Part shown: in pieces, positions 16,366-24,775 of the stretch
Numbering within the stretch: position 1 is the stretch's first letter
How the letters are laid out: each line of letters opens with the position of its first letter
Origin: an uncultured Porphyromonadaceae bacterium
GTDB lineage: Bacteria; Bacteroidota; Bacteroidia; Bacteroidales; Muribaculaceae
Length of the DNA stretch: 64,000 bases
Assembly (NCBI GenBank): GCA_900550395.1
Contig: URSD01000004.1
Location: 21,183-85,182, forward strand
Reading direction: 5' to 3'
The notes under the pieces: model-generated
The model's database searches: none
Told to the model about the DNA's origin: nothing
What the model saw: only the letters and a program-made list of their open reading frames with translations
Translations under genes and position numbers: made by a program

Positions 16366-17832
16366 ATGAAATACAATATGGCAGTGAACAGGATAGTGTT
16401 TTCTTTAATCGCAGCCCTGCTCCTTTCCGTTGGGGTGGCGTTGGATTGCGTAGCGTCTGTGGAACCGGATTTCTGTAGTCCAAAACTGAAGAACGGGCAC
16501 GGGAACCCGATACTTGATTTTCATTTTTCAGCGGACCCGACAGCGGTTGAATACGACGGACGGTTGTATGTATATGCTACTAACGACCACCAGCAATATG
16601 ACAGCGTGGGGCAGAATGGTAAAAATACCTATGAACGCATAAAATCGCTGGTGATGTTTTCTACCGGCGATATGGTCAACTGGACTTATCACGGATTGAT
16701 AGATGTAGCCGATATTGCGCCGTGGATTATAGCGTCATGGGCGCCCTCAGTCGTGAAGCGGGATGAGGGCGACGGCAAGACACATTTTTATCTGTATTTC
16801 TCGAACAGTGGTTTCGGAACAGGTGTCCTGACGTCAGAGTCGCCCGTGGGGCCGTGGACAAGCCCGTTGGATAAAAGTCTGGTAGATGCCAATACGCCCG
16901 GCCTGGGTAACTGTAAAGTGCCGTTCGATCCGGGTGCGGTGATCGATCCGGATGGCGTCGGGTGGCTTACGGTGGGTGCCGGCAGCAGCCGTATCATGAG
17001 GCTTGGTGATGACATGACAAGCATAGGCAGCGAATTCAAGGAAATAAGGGCTCCGAAGCATTTTGAAGCCAATGAGTTGAATTACATAAACGGCACATAT
17101 GTATATACGTACAATAACGACTGGCAGGATCGCAATGACTGGGCAGAAAATGCCGAGGTGCCTACACGATGCTCCATGAGCTACATGGTAAGCAAGACGC
17201 CGCTTGAACCGGACAGCTGGAAATACTGTCATCACTATCTTAAAAATCCCGGAGATTGCGGGTTTGACGCGTCAAATAACCATACCCATCTGCATAAGTT
17301 CAAGGGCCGCTGGTATATTTTTTATCATAATCTGTCGCTGCAATCTTCTTTCAATACCAACGGTGGATTCAGAAACGTGTGTGTCGACGAGATAGCTGTC
17401 GACGAGGACAATATCGACATAAAACTTGCGGAACAGACCGTCGAAGGCCCGACACAGATTGAGTCGATGAATCCGTTTGATGTAATTCAGGCCGAGACTA
17501 CATTCGCCACTCACGGCGTGAAGTTCGAGGAGACCCCGTGCGCGGGAGATATGGTGGTCGTGCCTGATAAGGAATTCGCCTTGACGAAGGTAAAGGGCGT
17601 CTGGTTCAACAGAAAGCCGGCCCGATGTCTTGTGACGGCGTCGGGAAAGGGACGTATTGAGGTACGTAAGGATTCGGCGGACGGAGAACTGCTTGCGGCG
17701 GTTGATGTCGACGCTGTCAGCAGTACGCTGCATATATCTGACGTGACGGGATGTGCAGGCAATGAACTGTGCGACCTGTATTTTGTACTGACCGGCCGCG
17801 ACCTGCGTTTCGACCGGTGGCAGTTCAGATAG
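16366..17832 (+). CDS. Glycoside hydrolase family 43 (arabinofuranosidase/xylosidase type)
   Basis: This 488-residue exported enzyme has a signal peptide (NRIVFSLIAALLLSVGVAL) and a five-bladed propeller of the GH43 kind. The catalytic triad is readable: base Asp in FHFSADPTAVEYDG, pKa-modulating Asp in FDPGAVIDPDG, and acid Glu in EANELNYINGTYVYTYNND. A C-terminal beta-rich region starting IQAETTFATHGVKFEE looks like a CBM6-type carbohydrate-binding module. GH43 members remove alpha-arabinofuranosyl or beta-xylosyl groups, or cut arabinan; the specific linkage is not clear. I prefer the ATG at 16366 (or 16378) to 16339 because the signal peptide then has a normal length. It is the first gene of the PUL transcript. 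Confidence 0.88.
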   Translation: MKYNMAVNRIVFSLIAALLLSVGVALDCVASVEPDFCSPKLKNGHGNPILDFHFSADPTAVEYDGRLYVYATNDHQQYDSVGQNGKNTYERIKSLVMFSTGDMVNWTYHGLIDVADIAPWIIASWAPSVVKRDEGDGKTHFYLYFSNSGFGTGVLTSESPVGPWTSPLDKSLVDANTPGLGNCKVPFDPGAVIDPDGVGWLTVGAGSSRIMRLGDDMTSIGSEFKEIRAPKHFEANELNYINGTYVYTYNNDWQDRNDWAENAEVPTRCSMSYMVSKTPLEPDSWKYCHHYLKNPGDCGFDASNNHTHLHKFKGRWYIFYHNLSLQSSFNTNGGFRNVCVDEIAVDEDNIDIKLAEQTVEGPTQIESMNPFDVIQAETTFATHGVKFEETPCAGDMVVVPDKEFALTKVKGVWFNRKPARCLVTASGKGRIEVRKDSADGELLAAVDVDAVSSTLHISDVTGCAGNELCDLYFVLTGRDLRFDRWQFR

Positions 17833-17860
17833 TGCCATATGTTTTTAAAGGCTCTAATAG

Positions 17861-20800
17861 ATGAACAGGTTTTTGTTAGTTATATATATTGGTGTTTTTA
17901 GCATCGGCCTCGCATCGGCCGAGTCACGCCGTGACTGGGAGAATGAGGGTGTGATAGGTATCAATAAGATGCCATATCATTCCACCTTGATTCTCCCGTC
18001 ATTGCGTGATACCGATTCCAGATGGATGTCGCTTGATGGAAAATGGCGCTTCAAATGGTCGCCTGATCCGGAGCATCGGCCGGCTGACTTCTGGCGTGTC
18101 GGCTTTGATTTCTCAGGCTGGGACGAAATAGAAGTTCCGGGACACTGGCAGCTTCAGGGCTATGGCAAGCCGGTATATACCAATCAGCCTTATCCGTTCG
18201 CGGTTAATCCTCCCAAGGTGACTGACGAGCCTCCTCTGCATTATTATAGCTACGCGCACCGCAATCCCGTGGGCTCTTATATCAGATATTTCGATATGAC
18301 GGATGTCGGTAACGACTGCCGGTACATATTGCATTTCGATGGTGTCGATGCCGCGATGTATGTATGGATTAACGGACATAGGGTAGGTTATAGCCAGAAC
18401 TCCGCCAGCCCTGCCGAATTTGATATAACAGATGTACTTGTCAAGGGAAGGAACACTATAGTGGTAGAGGTCTATCGCTGGTGCGACGGAAGCTATCTTG
18501 AAGATCAGGATATGTGGAGGCTCAGCGGTATATTCCGCAGTGTGGGCATCTGGAAAAGACCTGCGGTCAATATTTGTGACTATTTCATTATGCCGATGCT
18601 GGATGATGCGATGAACGAGGGTCGCGTCGAACTGGCGTTTGACGTGGTCAATTCAACATGGAATCCGGAGAACGAATTGTCGGTTGAAATGACGGTGTCG
18701 GGAATCGATCGCAACGGGCATCCGGTTTCGGCCAAAGCTGAAAAGGCGCTTGGGAGGATAAAAGGTAAGGAGTCGAGGAGTTACAAGATGCAATGCGATG
18801 TCGGGACTCCCGCCCTCTGGAGTGCGGAGCAACCATGCCTGTATGATGTCGGAATTCAGATGAAAAGAGGAAGCGACGTGGTGGATTCTTTGAAATATCA
18901 TGCCGGATTCCGAAAAATCGAGATAGACGGCGAGGTATTCAAGATTAACGGTAAACCAGTCAAGCTGAAAGGCGTGAACCGTCACGAATTCCTGCCCCGA
19001 AGCGGCCGAACGGTGGATGAGGCGTCCATTCATACCGATTTGCGTATGATGAAGCAGGCCAATATAAATATGATTCGCACGAGTCATTATCCAAATTTGC
19101 CTCTGTTTTACGAATTGTGCGACCGTTATGGCTTCTATGTAATGAATGATGCCAATCATGAGAGTCATGGCCTTGGACTGGGTAATAAGGTGCTGGGTGA
19201 TGCAGCCTCCTGGCGAAAAGCACATGTGGACCGGGCCGTATCGCTTGTCGAGCGCGACAAGAATCATCCGTGCGTAATAATCTGGTCAATGGGCAATGAA
19301 GGCGGCAGCGGCTCCAACATGAAGGCTATGCGTGAGGCTACACTGGCTATAGACACAACTCGTCCGGTATATTCCGATACAGACCGCAGCATATCGGATA
19401 TTTATGATGAAGGATACCTCTCGCCGGAAGATTTCAGTGCGCTGGGACGACGGATATCGGACAGACCGGTATTTATGCGTGAATATGCATATGCTATGGG
19501 CAACTCTACGGGCAATCTGCGCGAATACATGGACGTGTTTTATAGTGATTCGAGTATTGTGGGAGGTGCTATATGGGAGTGGTGCGACAAAAGCCTTATA
19601 AAAAACAAATACACGGATACGGTGGATATGCGTAAAGCTTCCGACAGATTGCGTCCTGCCGCGGATGAGTTCTGGGCTATCGGAGGTGATTTCGGCGATT
19701 TCCCGAACGATGCCAATTATGGGATTGACGGGCTTCTGGGGGCCGACCGTACGCCGCACCCCGGCTACTATGAAGTGAAAAAAGTGTATCAGAATCTGGA
19801 ATTCAGTCTTACGGATTCTTTGTCAATGATAATTGGGGTAAAGAACCTGTATGACTTCCTTTCGGCCTCTGATTTTGATTATGTATGTGAATGGTATGCT
19901 GAGGGACAGCTTGTATCCCGCGACAGCCTCACCCTTGAGAACGGATGCCTGAAGGCTCCCGCTATGCCCGAGGCACAAGGGGAGAAGTGTCTGAATGTGT
20001 CGGCTGTTCTCCGGGAACCCACATTATGGGCGGAAAAAGGTTTTGCTGTTGCAAGGGAACAGTTCCTTTTCGGAGATTATGTCGTTCGTGGGCTTGAGGA
20101 ACCAAAGGGCGGCAATTTGGATGTGCTTGACGGGAAAGACCGCATACGTGTCACGCTGGGGAATGGGACTGAACTGATTTTTGATAAAAACAACGGTGCG
20201 CTGACCGGATGGTCGGACGGCGTTTCGGATAGAATGAGAGCTCCGTTTGAACCGTATTTCTGGAAGCCGGCAAATGATGTGCAGCAGTATAATGGATATG
20301 TTGAGCGCCTCGGTGTATGGAAAAATGCATCCGCATTACGCAGGGTGAAGGATTATGCCGTTGATGCGACGGACTCGATGGCGGTTGTCTCGTTTTCATT
20401 TGACCTGCCTACCGTGAAAGCCGATTATGACCTCCGCTATGTTGTTTCACCGGATGGAAAAGTAAGGGTGACCGGACGTTATATTCCTCGTAGCAGTGAT
20501 GTGCCGTTCATGCCTAAATTCGGATTCAGGATGGGGTTGCCTTCAGGGTATGAGCATATAGCCTGGTATGGCCGTGGCGAGTGTGAAAACTATCCAGACC
20601 GGAAGACCGGCTCGTTTATCGGCCGGTATGATACTACACTCGATAAATTCAGCCCGGACTATGTGATGGCTCAGGATAATTCCAACCGCAGCGATGTGCG
20701 GTGGTTTACGCTTACCGACAAACAGGGGCGTGGCCTGTGCTTCAGTTCGTCCACTCCGTTCAACTTCAGGGCATGGCCTTATAACGAGGATGATGTGGAC

Positions 20801-20974
20801 ATGGCAAAGCATGGATATGAACTGCCTGAGCGCGACTGTATCACGGTAAATGTTGACCGCTATATACATGGTGTAGGAGGAAACGACGGATGGGGTGCCA
20901 GAACAGCTCCTGAATATTCTATTGATGCCTCCTTGAGTTATGAGTTTGAAATAATAATAACACCTACGGAATAA
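17861..20974 (+). CDS. Glycoside hydrolase family 2 beta-galactosidase
   Basis: This 1037-residue enzyme resembles LacZ in length and order: signal peptide (MNRFLLVIYIGVFSIGLASA), sugar-binding jelly roll (SLDGKWRFKWSPDPEHRP, VPGHWQLQGYGKPVYTNQ), Ig-like domain, TIM barrel and a long C-terminal beta-galactosidase small chain. Catalytic residues are visible as Glu480 in WSMGNEGGSGSN (acid/base) and Glu541 in REYAYAMGNS (nucleophile). The motifs RTSHYPNLPLFYELCDRYG and VKLKGVNRHEF are typical. The signal peptide puts it in the periplasm, where it would remove terminal beta-galactose from imported fragments. It lies 28 bases after GH43. Confidence in family is very high; galactose specificity comes from resemblance to LacZ. 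Confidence 0.93.
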   Translation: MNRFLLVIYIGVFSIGLASAESRRDWENEGVIGINKMPYHSTLILPSLRDTDSRWMSLDGKWRFKWSPDPEHRPADFWRVGFDFSGWDEIEVPGHWQLQGYGKPVYTNQPYPFAVNPPKVTDEPPLHYYSYAHRNPVGSYIRYFDMTDVGNDCRYILHFDGVDAAMYVWINGHRVGYSQNSASPAEFDITDVLVKGRNTIVVEVYRWCDGSYLEDQDMWRLSGIFRSVGIWKRPAVNICDYFIMPMLDDAMNEGRVELAFDVVNSTWNPENELSVEMTVSGIDRNGHPVSAKAEKALGRIKGKESRSYKMQCDVGTPALWSAEQPCLYDVGIQMKRGSDVVDSLKYHAGFRKIEIDGEVFKINGKPVKLKGVNRHEFLPRSGRTVDEASIHTDLRMMKQANINMIRTSHYPNLPLFYELCDRYGFYVMNDANHESHGLGLGNKVLGDAASWRKAHVDRAVSLVERDKNHPCVIIWSMGNEGGSGSNMKAMREATLAIDTTRPVYSDTDRSISDIYDEGYLSPEDFSALGRRISDRPVFMREYAYAMGNSTGNLREYMDVFYSDSSIVGGAIWEWCDKSLIKNKYTDTVDMRKASDRLRPAADEFWAIGGDFGDFPNDANYGIDGLLGADRTPHPGYYEVKKVYQNLEFSLTDSLSMIIGVKNLYDFLSASDFDYVCEWYAEGQLVSRDSLTLENGCLKAPAMPEAQGEKCLNVSAVLREPTLWAEKGFAVAREQFLFGDYVVRGLEEPKGGNLDVLDGKDRIRVTLGNGTELIFDKNNGALTGWSDGVSDRMRAPFEPYFWKPANDVQQYNGYVERLGVWKNASALRRVKDYAVDATDSMAVVSFSFDLPTVKADYDLRYVVSPDGKVRVTGRYIPRSSDVPFMPKFGFRMGLPSGYEHIAWYGRGECENYPDRKTGSFIGRYDTTLDKFSPDYVMAQDNSNRSDVRWFTLTDKQGRGLCFSSSTPFNFRAWPYNEDDVDMAKHGYELPERDCITVNVDRYIHGVGGNDGWGARTAPEYSIDASLSYEFEIIITPTE

Positions 20975-21037
20975 GAACCTGTCGACAGCTCTGAGCCAGA
21001 GCCGTACATAATTTAAACTCTCAAAGCACAGTGAAAT

Positions 21038-23116
21038 ATGAAACAAATTGTATGGATAGCCCTATTGCTGCTTGCTGTACTGCAATGCCACGCACGGTAC
21101 GAATTCAAAGCGCCGCTTTATGGTGCGGCCTATTACCATGAATATATGCCGTATAATCGCCTTGACAAGGATATAGCTATGATGAAAGAAGCCGGCCTCT
21201 CGGTTGTGCGCGTCGGCGAATCCTCATGGGGACTGTTTGAACCGCAGGAAGGTAAGTTTGGATTTGAATGGATGGATACCATAATGGATAAGTTTCATAC
21301 GGCCGGCATAAAGGTGATTCTGGGAACCCCGACGTATTCTATTCCGGCATGGCTGGCCGACAAGCATCCGGAAGTCCTTTCGGAGAAAATTAACGGAGAG
21401 AAGTCGCATTACGGCATACGTCAGAATATGGATTTTACCAATCCTACGTATAAATTCTATTGTGAGCGTATAATACGTAAGATGATGGAACGTTACGCAG
21501 GGCATCCCGCCGTAATCGGTTATCAGGTGGATAACGAGCTTGAGGCAAGAGGTGTGAACAACCGGGATTATTTCATAGGATTCAGAAACTACGTCAAAGA
21601 CAAGTTTCGGGGCGATCTCGATTCGCTTACTAAAGAATGGGGCATGAACTACTGGGGGATGAATATACACACCTGGGAGGAATTTTACGGGCGCGACGGC
21701 GTGACAAATCCGTCGTATAAGAACGAATGGGAACGTTACAACCGCAAGCAGATAGCCGATTTTCTTAATTGGCAATGCGATATCGTCAACGAATACAAGC
21801 GGCCCGATCAGTTTGTCACCCATTGCTTTATGCCGGCATTCCATAATGTCGACCAGGTGGAATCGTTCCGGCAGATGGAGTATCCGGCCATAAATGTGTA
21901 TCATGGCGTTCAGGACGGCCAGGACGGCCAGCTGATAGCTTATGCAGGCGATTTCATGAGGGCTGTGGCCGATAACAATTATCTTATAACGGAGACAAAC
22001 GCGCAGGGCACCGGCTGGGATGCCAAAGGTCAATACCCGCCCTACGACAATCAGCTGCGGCAGAACGTTTATTCCCACTACTCTTCCGGCGCCAATATGG
22101 TCGAGTACTGGCACTGGTCAACGCTTCACTACGGACAAGAGACCTATTGGCGCGGAGTTCTGGGCCACGATCTTGAGCCTAACCGTGTGTACCGCGAGTT
22201 TCAGCGGACGGCAAAGGAGCTTGAGAGGATAGGCAGGGATATCGTGAATCTCAGAAAAAACAATAAGGTGGCTATTCTGTACAGCCATGATTCGCACCAT
22301 GCGCTCACGTTCATGCCATATGCCCAGGGCGGAGGTTATCCTACCGATGTCAATTATCCCGTGCATTTAGCTCATAAGGCGCTGTATATGCAGAATATCG
22401 AGACCGATATACTACCGTGCGACAGCCGGAGCATGCGTGATTTCAGCAAGTACTCCATGCTGGTTGTGCCTCCGCTTTATGTCGCGGATGACAGCCTGCT
22501 CGTGGCAATAGATGACTTTGTCCGAAAGGGCGGAACGGTAGTGATGATGTGCAAGAGCGCATATTGCAATGAGCATTCGGCGGTACGTCCGGTTTGTGCT
22601 CCCGGTCCTCTCCGCAAGGCGTGCGGTTTCTATTACCAGGAGTATTCTACAATCGGAAACATGAGGCTCGCAGACAATGCATTCGGATTGGGTGATTCCA
22701 ACAGCATCGGAACGTGGTACGAGTTCATCATACCTGAAACCGCCACGCCTCTGGCATATGTCGACCATCCGTTCTTCGGCCAATGGCCGGCTGTTACGGT
22801 AAATAATTACGGCAAAGGCAAACTGTATTACATCGGTACTTATCCGTCGCAGCAACTGATGGATGAAATAGTCAGAAAAGCCGCCGTGGAGAAGGGACTG
22901 ATTGCTGCGGATACATATAAATTCCCTGTTATAATCAAGTCCGGCATCAATGGTATGGGAAAAAAGATAAATTATATCTTCAATTACAGCGGCAATCCTG
23001 TTGAGGTTGTCTATGACAAAGGACGGTCCGTCGAAATCCTTTCGGGTCGGGAAGTGTGCCCGGGTGACACTATTGCAATAGGAGCCTGGGATGAAGTGAT
23101 TCTGCGTGAGAAATAA
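21038..23116 (+). CDS. Glycoside hydrolase family 42 beta-galactosidase
   Basis: This 692-residue enzyme has a signal peptide (MKQIVWIALLLLAVLQCHA) followed by the GH42 barrel opening GAAYYHEYMPYNRLDKDIAM and VRVGESSWGLFEPQEGKF. The acid/base Glu is about residue 167 (GYQVDNELEARG) and the nucleophile Glu about 319 (LITETNAQGTGW). After the barrel come the GH42 trimerisation-like domain (KVAILYSHDSHHAL) and a small beta domain. GH42 enzymes hydrolyse beta-galactosides, often galacto-oligosaccharides or arabinogalactan pieces. It starts 63 bases after GH2 in the same direction. Having two different beta-galactosidase families in one locus suggests two galactosyl linkages or two chain lengths. 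Confidence 0.93.
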   Translation: MKQIVWIALLLLAVLQCHARYEFKAPLYGAAYYHEYMPYNRLDKDIAMMKEAGLSVVRVGESSWGLFEPQEGKFGFEWMDTIMDKFHTAGIKVILGTPTYSIPAWLADKHPEVLSEKINGEKSHYGIRQNMDFTNPTYKFYCERIIRKMMERYAGHPAVIGYQVDNELEARGVNNRDYFIGFRNYVKDKFRGDLDSLTKEWGMNYWGMNIHTWEEFYGRDGVTNPSYKNEWERYNRKQIADFLNWQCDIVNEYKRPDQFVTHCFMPAFHNVDQVESFRQMEYPAINVYHGVQDGQDGQLIAYAGDFMRAVADNNYLITETNAQGTGWDAKGQYPPYDNQLRQNVYSHYSSGANMVEYWHWSTLHYGQETYWRGVLGHDLEPNRVYREFQRTAKELERIGRDIVNLRKNNKVAILYSHDSHHALTFMPYAQGGGYPTDVNYPVHLAHKALYMQNIETDILPCDSRSMRDFSKYSMLVVPPLYVADDSLLVAIDDFVRKGGTVVMMCKSAYCNEHSAVRPVCAPGPLRKACGFYYQEYSTIGNMRLADNAFGLGDSNSIGTWYEFIIPETATPLAYVDHPFFGQWPAVTVNNYGKGKLYYIGTYPSQQLMDEIVRKAAVEKGLIAADTYKFPVIIKSGINGMGKKINYIFNYSGNPVEVVYDKGRSVEILSGREVCPGDTIAIGAWDEVILREK

Positions 23117-23150
23117 ACGGACAGATAGAACTATAAATAAAGATTAGTCC

Positions 23151-24587
23151 ATGAAATTGTTTTTATTGTGCGGAGCCGCTGCGCTGACGGCCGTTGTCGC
23201 GCGGGCGGAGGTCGTTATGCCCGATATTTTCAGTGATAATATGATGTTGCAGCAGCAGTCCGACGTACGTATTTGGGGGTGGTGCACTCCCGGGGCGTCG
23301 GTTGTTGTCAACCCGGGATGGAGTGAGGTTTCCTATTCAGCCACGGCCGGGAAAGATGGTCGTTGGGACACTGTTGTCGCCACCCCCGAGGCGTCCTACA
23401 CCCCGTGGACAATCACCGTCAGCGGCGATGCCTCCGAGATCAGACTTGAGAATGTGCTCGTAGGTGAGGTGTGGTTGTGTTCCGGACAGTCCAATATGGA
23501 AATGCCTTTGAACGGCTTCTGGTGTCAGCCAGTGGAGAATGCCGGCAAGGCCATAGCCTACGCCGGCCGATATCCCGGCGTGCGAGTCGCTACGGTGGAG
23601 CGAAAGGGCGATTATGAGCCTCAGACACGTGCGGCCGGCAAATGGCTTGAGAGTAAGCCTGAGAATGCCGGCGATTTTTCGGCCGTGGCCTATTTTTTCG
23701 CACGTTCTCTCAATGATATACTCGGTATACCCGTAGGAGTGATAAACTGTTCGCTTGGAGGCAGCAAGGTCGAGGGATGGATGCCGAAGTGGAAACTCGA
23801 CGAATACCCTGACTGTGACGTCGAGAAAGAGAAAGCTACGCCCGATTCTGTACTGCACTTGTGGGAGCGTATCAATATTATGTACAATGCTATGCTGAAT
23901 CCTATTAAGGGCTATACCGTGAAGGGCTTTTTGTGGAATCAGGGAGAAGCCAATGTTGGCGCTCATCTTCAGTATCCGCAACGTCTCGCCGATATGGTGA
24001 AAATATGGCGCGACGAGTGGAATCAAGGCCAGCTGCCGTTCTATTATGTAGAGATTCCGGCATGGAGTTATGGCAATCCCGACGGCTCGATTGCAGCTCT
24101 GCTCCGCGAAGCCCAGCATAAGGCGACCGATATGATTCCGAACAGCGGTTTTGTATCAACCACGGATCTTATCTATCCTTATGAGATTGATGATATCCAT
24201 GGCTCTAAAAAGGAAGAGATTGGCGAGCGCCTCGCATTCATGGCTTCAGGCCGGACTTACGGCGTGAAGGGGATGCCCGACGGTTACCCGTGTTATAAAT
24301 CGGTCGAGCTGTCCGGCAACAGGGCTGTGATACATCTTGACAATATTACAAATGGACTCACTCCTAATGGTGAGCTGGAAGGGTTTGAGGTGGCAGGTGC
24401 CGACAGGAAGTTTTATCCGGCGAAGGCGCGGGAACTGAGATATTGTAGGGCAATAGAGGTATCTTCCGACGATGTGGCCGACATCAGGGCCGTAAGATAT
24501 TGTTTCCGGAACTTCTCTATTGGCCGTGTGCATAATCTTGTGGGACTGCCTCTTGTGCCTTTCCGCACTGACGACTGGGCTGAATGA
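23151..24587 (+). CDS. SGNH-family acetylesterase (sialate O-acetylesterase-like)
   Basis: This 478-residue exported esterase (signal peptide MKLFLLCGAAALTAVVARA) carries the SGNH nucleophile motif GEVWLCSGQSNMEMP, the oxyanion region GGSKVEGWMP and LWNQGEANV, and the catalytic Asp-His pair in DDIHGSKKEEIGERLA. Databases usually call such proteins sialate O-acetylesterases, but in hemicellulose PULs relatives deacetylate plant polysaccharides (carbohydrate esterase family CE20 includes xyloglucan-acting members). Given the neighbours, removal of O-acetyl groups from a plant hemicellulose is more likely than sialic acid processing; that is inference. It lies 34 bases after GH42 and is followed by a 188-base gap before susC. 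Confidence 0.85.
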   Translation: MKLFLLCGAAALTAVVARAEVVMPDIFSDNMMLQQQSDVRIWGWCTPGASVVVNPGWSEVSYSATAGKDGRWDTVVATPEASYTPWTITVSGDASEIRLENVLVGEVWLCSGQSNMEMPLNGFWCQPVENAGKAIAYAGRYPGVRVATVERKGDYEPQTRAAGKWLESKPENAGDFSAVAYFFARSLNDILGIPVGVINCSLGGSKVEGWMPKWKLDEYPDCDVEKEKATPDSVLHLWERINIMYNAMLNPIKGYTVKGFLWNQGEANVGAHLQYPQRLADMVKIWRDEWNQGQLPFYYVEIPAWSYGNPDGSIAALLREAQHKATDMIPNSGFVSTTDLIYPYEIDDIHGSKKEEIGERLAFMASGRTYGVKGMPDGYPCYKSVELSGNRAVIHLDNITNGLTPNGELEGFEVAGADRKFYPAKARELRYCRAIEVSSDDVADIRAVRYCFRNFSIGRVHNLVGLPLVPFRTDDWAE

Positions 24588-24710
24588 CAAGGAGGCGGTT
24601 TATTGCCGTTAACATTGCTTTACTGTTTTTATAACAATTTTAGCTCTTTGATACTGTCTGTTGTGCGCCTAACTTCAACAAATTTTATGTGGCAACGGAC
24701 ATTTAATCTC

Positions 24711-24718
24711 TAATTTTG
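24711..24718 (+). promoter_or_regulatory. -7 box of a susC promoter
   Basis: TAATTTTG fits TAnnTTTG and lies 57 bases before the susC ATG, in a 188-base AT-rich gap. It suggests that susC-susD and the following genes have their own start in addition to any read-through from the esterase gene. A TTTG at the right distance upstream is not present. Confidence 0.5.
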
Positions 24719-24775
24719 TCGAGCTGACTGAGAATATTAACCCAATCAAATAACTTAGCCTTAAATCTATGAACA

